Shown here: in pieces, positions 60,991 through 64,000 of the stretch
Numbering within the stretch: the first letter of the stretch is position 1
How the letters are laid out: each line of letters opens with the position of its first letter
Assembly (NCBI GenBank): GCA_048267245.1
Contig: JBLWXV010000001.1
Span: 1,922,001-1,986,000 of the forward strand
Origin: JBLWXV01 sp048267245
Lineage (GTDB): Bacteria > Bdellovibrionota > Bacteriovoracia > Bacteriovoracales > Bacteriovoracaceae
Direction: 5' to 3'
DNA: 64,000 nucleotides
Position numbers and translations under genes: made by a program
The notes under the pieces: model-generated
Database searches by the model: none
What the model saw: only the letters and a program-made list of their open reading frames with translations
What the model was told of the DNA's origin: nothing

Positions 60991-62067
60991 ATGATGAAAC
61001 AGATAACGCTACTCTCTCTACTTTTGGTTCTCTTCGTTTCTTGTAATGGCGAGGATCCAAATTTTCTCTTTCACGAGAATATCCCTGTTCAGCAGCGCGA
61101 TGAGCGCCTCTACCCACTTTCTACACTTGAGGTGGATAAGAATATCGACGTTCTCTTTGTCATAGATAACTCGGGAAGTATGGACTCGATTCAAAAGAAC
61201 GTGATTAAAAACTCCAAGCTCTTTATCGAGAAATTTGCCAAAGTCCCTTATATTAACTGGAAAATTGGTCTTATCTCGACTGATAGAAAGGACAATCCCT
61301 ACATTGGCTTCGAACTTCGTAATGCTCTTGATTACACAATGGTTGACTTAAGAGACCCAAGCTCACTTGACCGCGTTGTGAGTGAATTTCAAGGGGCCGT
61401 GTCTGATTTAGGAACTAGTGGGGACGCCTCGGAATATACTTTCTTCAATGTTAAGCGTGTATTAGATCTCTTTGATGGAGTAAATCGCTCTCCACGTTTT
61501 CTTCGTTCAAATTCGCACTTAGTTGTGATTATGATCACGGATGAGAAGGAGCAGTCTAAAACTGCGCCAGGAGTGGGTAATCCAAGCTTCTATGAGGCGA
61601 CTAATTTCTTTAATGGACTCAGTCGCTACATTGACTCTGGAAAAATTCTTCGCTTCTATGGCGCTTTTAATCACAAAGAGCTTCAAGGTTGTGACACTGG
61701 CTTTTCTTGGAGTGAGCCGTGGCAGGGAAATCCCTTTGATGAAATTATCAGTATTTCTCAGGGGTTCTATATCTCAGCTTGTACGGATAATTTTGGCTCT
61801 GACTTAGCTAGAATTGGTGAGGATATTGTCACCCTCATTGGTCTTCCAAGTCTTCTACTTCGCCAGCGGCCAATTGTAGAATCAATTCGAGTCTATTATC
61901 AGAACGTGCTTCTTCCCTCTGGCCCAAAGTCTGAAGGGGGAATGTGGTTCTATGAAGAAGATAGCAATACTATCAACTTCTACACAATGGACTTTGTTGA
62001 AGACTTCGAAAACGACAATTTTGTGATTGATTTCGATGTTGACGACGGCATTCAAAGACAAGACTAA
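60991..62067 (+). CDS. von Willebrand factor A lipoprotein of the Agl/Glt-like operon
   Basis: 358 residues, lipoprotein signal (LLLVLFVSCNG, Cys18). Residues about 52-250 form a vWA domain with a complete MIDAS start D59-x-S61-x-S63 in FVIDNSGSMD, and the later ITDEKEQS region. The C-terminal ~80 residues include SIRVYYQNVLLPSGPKSEGG and NDNFVIDFDVDDG, beta-rich and acidic. It may bind metal-dependently to a partner or surface ligand. It is the last gene of the operon; a 128-base gap follows. Confidence 0.85.
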   Translation: MMKQITLLSLLLVLFVSCNGEDPNFLFHENIPVQQRDERLYPLSTLEVDKNIDVLFVIDNSGSMDSIQKNVIKNSKLFIEKFAKVPYINWKIGLISTDRKDNPYIGFELRNALDYTMVDLRDPSSLDRVVSEFQGAVSDLGTSGDASEYTFFNVKRVLDLFDGVNRSPRFLRSNSHLVVIMITDEKEQSKTAPGVGNPSFYEATNFFNGLSRYIDSGKILRFYGAFNHKELQGCDTGFSWSEPWQGNPFDEIISISQGFYISACTDNFGSDLARIGEDIVTLIGLPSLLLRQRPIVESIRVYYQNVLLPSGPKSEGGMWFYEEDSNTINFYTMDFVEDFENDNFVIDFDVDDGIQRQD

Positions 62068-62108
62068 GTCTTTATTTTCATTTCATTCTTCACATTCTTA
62101 ACGATCTG

Positions 62109-62126
62109 TACCCCTTTTTTGGGGTA
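62109..62126. repeat. Small palindrome after the operon
   Basis: TACCCC (62109-62114) and GGGGTA (62121-62126) flank six Ts. GATCTGT occurs on both sides (about 62103 and 62129), and TGTACCC occurs twice. The T-loop prevents a normal terminator reading. It may be part of a dispersed repeat. Confidence 0.4.
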
Positions 62127-62200
62127 AGATCTGTTTCTGTACCCATTCTTGATTCGCTGTCATTATAGGGCAAGGTTCAACCCTCAATGCGGGAATGGAA

Positions 62201-62686
62201 ATGAAGACACTTATGACTATACTACTTACTACATTATCTCTCGTCTCTTGTAAGGCAAGTAGTGTAAAGCATGCCACGATCCCATTTGAGGTGAGTGGAA
62301 TGGTTTTTGATGAGTCTGCTTCTGAGTTACTTCTGCGTACGCCAGAGGGGGTTATGCGCTTTGGCGCTGATGGCAAGTTGATTGCGGGACCAAGGCCCGG
62401 TCTTGAGGATCGCTTTGAAGAAGTGCGCGTCTCTCAAATGAAGGCGAGTGCTAAGAAATCACCGGCCTCCATTACAGAGCTCGCTCATACGCCTTTTGGG
62501 GTTGTGAGCTATGATGAGGCCCAGAGAAATCTCTACCTCGTGAGTTTTGGAAGTTACCCAAGGCTTATTGTTTCTAATATCGAAAGACCAAGTGATGTCG
62601 TCTATTCAAAGGTGAGTGGTAGGCTTTTCTTCTCAATTGCCAGTGATAAGTCCCTTGTCACTCTCTACTTGAGACCAGCTATTTAA
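62201..62686 (+). CDS. Small lipoprotein of unknown function
   Basis: 161 residues with lipobox LSLVSC (Cys about residue 17). ATG 62201 has GGGA at a better distance than ATG 62195. The mature part reads as a half beta-propeller-like set of strands (VSGMVFDESASELLLRTPEGVMRFGADGKLIAGPRPGL; TPFGVVSYDEAQRNLYLVSFG; VVYSKVSGRLFFSIASDKSLVTLYL). It ends 9 bases before the MocR gene. Confidence 0.7.
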   Translation: MKTLMTILLTTLSLVSCKASSVKHATIPFEVSGMVFDESASELLLRTPEGVMRFGADGKLIAGPRPGLEDRFEEVRVSQMKASAKKSPASITELAHTPFGVVSYDEAQRNLYLVSFGSYPRLIVSNIERPSDVVYSKVSGRLFFSIASDKSLVTLYLRPAI

Positions 62687-62695
62687 GGAGTCGCT

Positions 62696-64000
62696 TTGAG
62701 TGCTCACTTTCTCTATCTAAAGCTAGCAAAAGATATTGAGAAGCAAATTCACGCTGGAAAGCTTCCTCCAGGGGATAGGCTTCCCTCGATTCGTGAGATG
62801 GCCACCAGTGTCGGTTCTTCGGTCAATACAGTTGTAATGGCGTATAATTTTTTAATTGATAAGGGACTTATTTATTCCAAAGAGAAGTACGGCTTCTTTG
62901 TCTCCACTGACTCTCGGGTTAAACTTCCTCACTTTGCTGGAGGTCAAAAGAGAGTCATCGATCTCAAAGTTGTGGATGAAGTACAGTGGACCTTAGATTC
63001 ACTGGCCACACCTGGAATCATAAACCTCTCAGCTGCGGTACCTGATCCAGCGCTTCTTCCAACCAAAGCAATTGCCAGGTTCGTTAAAAAGCATGCTCAT
63101 CAGATTGATTCCTATGCTCACCCTCAAGGGGCAAGACCTCTTCGAGAGGCACTCTCTAAGAGGCTCTCTTCACTCTGGCCTGTTACTTCTATCGGTGCAG
63201 ATGACATTGTGATCACAAATGGCGCTCTAGAAGCGATCTACATAACTCTTAAGACTTTGCTCTCTCCAGGTGATGTTATCGCCATTGAAAATCCCACTTA
63301 CTACATGTACTTCAAAATTATCAAGTCACTTGGACTAGAAGTGGTGCAAGTTGATTCACATCCAGAGACTGGACTTTGTCCTGATGCTCTTGAGCGTGCC
63401 TTAGCTAGATCAAAGATTAAACTACTTTTATGCCAGCCAAATTTTTCAAACCCAACCGGCGCCCTTATGTCAGATGAGACTAGGCTGCGCATTTGCGAGC
63501 TAGCAAAAAAGTTTAACTTCACATTAGTTCAAGATGATATTAATGGCGCCCTCGCTTATGACGGAAGAAAGCATAAGGCCTTCTTTGATCAGGCCCCAGG
63601 TGTCGATGTGATCTATATTTCAAGCTTCTCTAAAACCTTTTCTCCTGGTGTTAGACTTGGGTATCTAGTTGGTCCTAACCACACTGAAAAGTTTAAGCAA
63701 ACGAAGTCCCTTCTCACTGTCGCGGCCGAACTTCCGTTTCAACTGGCGATGGCAGACTACTTAAACAAAGGATCTCCAGATAGATTTCTTGCCAAGATTC
63801 GGCCAGTGCTAGCAGCAAGGTTTTTGGACTATAAGCAATTTATTGCCAATCACTTTCCAACAGGCACCGCCCATACGTGTCCGCAGGGTGGCTTTGTGAG
63901 TTGGTTGGAGTTGCCACCTCAGTATGATTCTCGCAAGATTTTCAAACGCGCACTTGAGGAGAATATTAGTATTTCTCCGGGCACGATTTTCTCGGCCGAT
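62696..64000 (+). CDS. MocR/GntR-family transcription regulator with aminotransferase-like domain, 3'-truncated by window end
   Basis: 435 codons are in the window, with no stop. Start TTG 62696 behind AAGGAG. Residues about 5-70 are a GntR winged helix (DIEKQIHAGKLPPGDRLPSIREMA...NTVVMAYNFL). The rest is a class I aminotransferase fold: HPQGARPLREALS, TNGALEAIYIT, CQPNFSNPTGALM, VQDDINGALAY, and the PLP lysine in SSFSKTFSPGVRLGYLVG. PdxR, GabR and similar regulators use PLP as a sensor. The regulated genes cannot be read from the window. Confidence 0.92.
   Translation, partial: MSAHFLYLKLAKDIEKQIHAGKLPPGDRLPSIREMATSVGSSVNTVVMAYNFLIDKGLIYSKEKYGFFVSTDSRVKLPHFAGGQKRVIDLKVVDEVQWTLDSLATPGIINLSAAVPDPALLPTKAIARFVKKHAHQIDSYAHPQGARPLREALSKRLSSLWPVTSIGADDIVITNGALEAIYITLKTLLSPGDVIAIENPTYYMYFKIIKSLGLEVVQVDSHPETGLCPDALERALARSKIKLLLCQPNFSNPTGALMSDETRLRICELAKKFNFTLVQDDINGALAYDGRKHKAFFDQAPGVDVIYISSFSKTFSPGVRLGYLVGPNHTEKFKQTKSLLTVAAELPFQLAMADYLNKGSPDRFLAKIRPVLAARFLDYKQFIANHFPTGTAHTCPQGGFVSWLELPPQYDSRKIFKRALEENISISPGTIFSAD

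Noticed and set aside
1..64000. CRISPR arrays, IS elements, rRNA genes
   Set aside because: No regularly spaced repeats, no transposase and no rRNA segments were seen in the window.

Overview
The window reads as a chromosomal segment of a Gram-negative, predatory-type bacterium, most likely in the Bdellovibrionota (Bacteriovoracia/Bdellovibrio side). This is inferred from the very high share of secreted proteins and lipoproteins, outer-membrane barrels, a formylglycine-generating-enzyme-like domain fused to a large adhesin-like lipoprotein, and an Agl/Glt-type (gliding-motor-like) operon. No rRNA is present, so the taxonomic call is an inference. Most of the window has moderate GC and uniform codon use. 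The stretch from about 31.0 to 38.1 kb is visibly AT-richer.

Layout. 1-9.9 kb is mostly housekeeping: the end of a Clp ATPase, panD, a secreted HExxH protein, serB-pgsA (minus), a PilZ protein, then glpX, an SRPBCC protein, a small helical protein, a YggS-type PLP protein, and an Hsp70-like ATPase facing a lipoprotein. 10-14.5 kb has a two-component pair with a decayed gene behind it, a 2OG-Fe(II) oxygenase and envelope proteins. 14.7-19.3 kb is one giant lipoprotein. 19.5-21.8 kb is a ParA-like operon with an Mpo1-like membrane protein and a secreted App1-like phosphatase. 22.1-28.5 kb is the queA-tgt-yajC-tatA-secD-secF block, with a terminator that overlaps the translation signals of the next gene. 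30.5-31.0 kb holds a HU/IHF gene and tRNA-Cys(GCA).

31-38 kb is an accessory block just behind tRNA-Cys. It holds two tandem paralogous lipoproteins, a secreted-protein gene broken by two in-frame stops with promoter and RBS intact, a DnaB-like ATPase gene broken by an internal deletion, a glutathionyl-hydroquinone reductase and a secreted protein of unknown function. 38-47.5 kb returns to mixed genes: PEGA lipoprotein, catalase-like secreted protein, rnk, a DEDD exonuclease, a histidine kinase, exonuclease III and a chemoreceptor.

47.8-50.4 kb is a GNAT / SDR / JmjC-like trio that may be a small biosynthetic or modification unit. 50.6-62.1 kb is a tight ten-gene operon: one TolQ/ExbB-like and two TolR/ExbD-like motor subunits, a 934-residue periplasmic repeat protein, a TonB-like transducer with an AgmX/PglI-type C-terminus, an Ig-like lipoprotein, an outer-membrane barrel, a second helical-repeat protein and a vWA lipoprotein. 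It looks like an envelope-spanning, proton-driven machine related to the Myxococcus Agl-Glt gliding system and is the best candidate for an undescribed system here. A lipoprotein and the start of a MocR-type regulator close the window.

A 23-bp-arm palindrome sits in the glpX leader, and an exact half-copy lies at about 39.86 kb, which suggests a dispersed genomic repeat.
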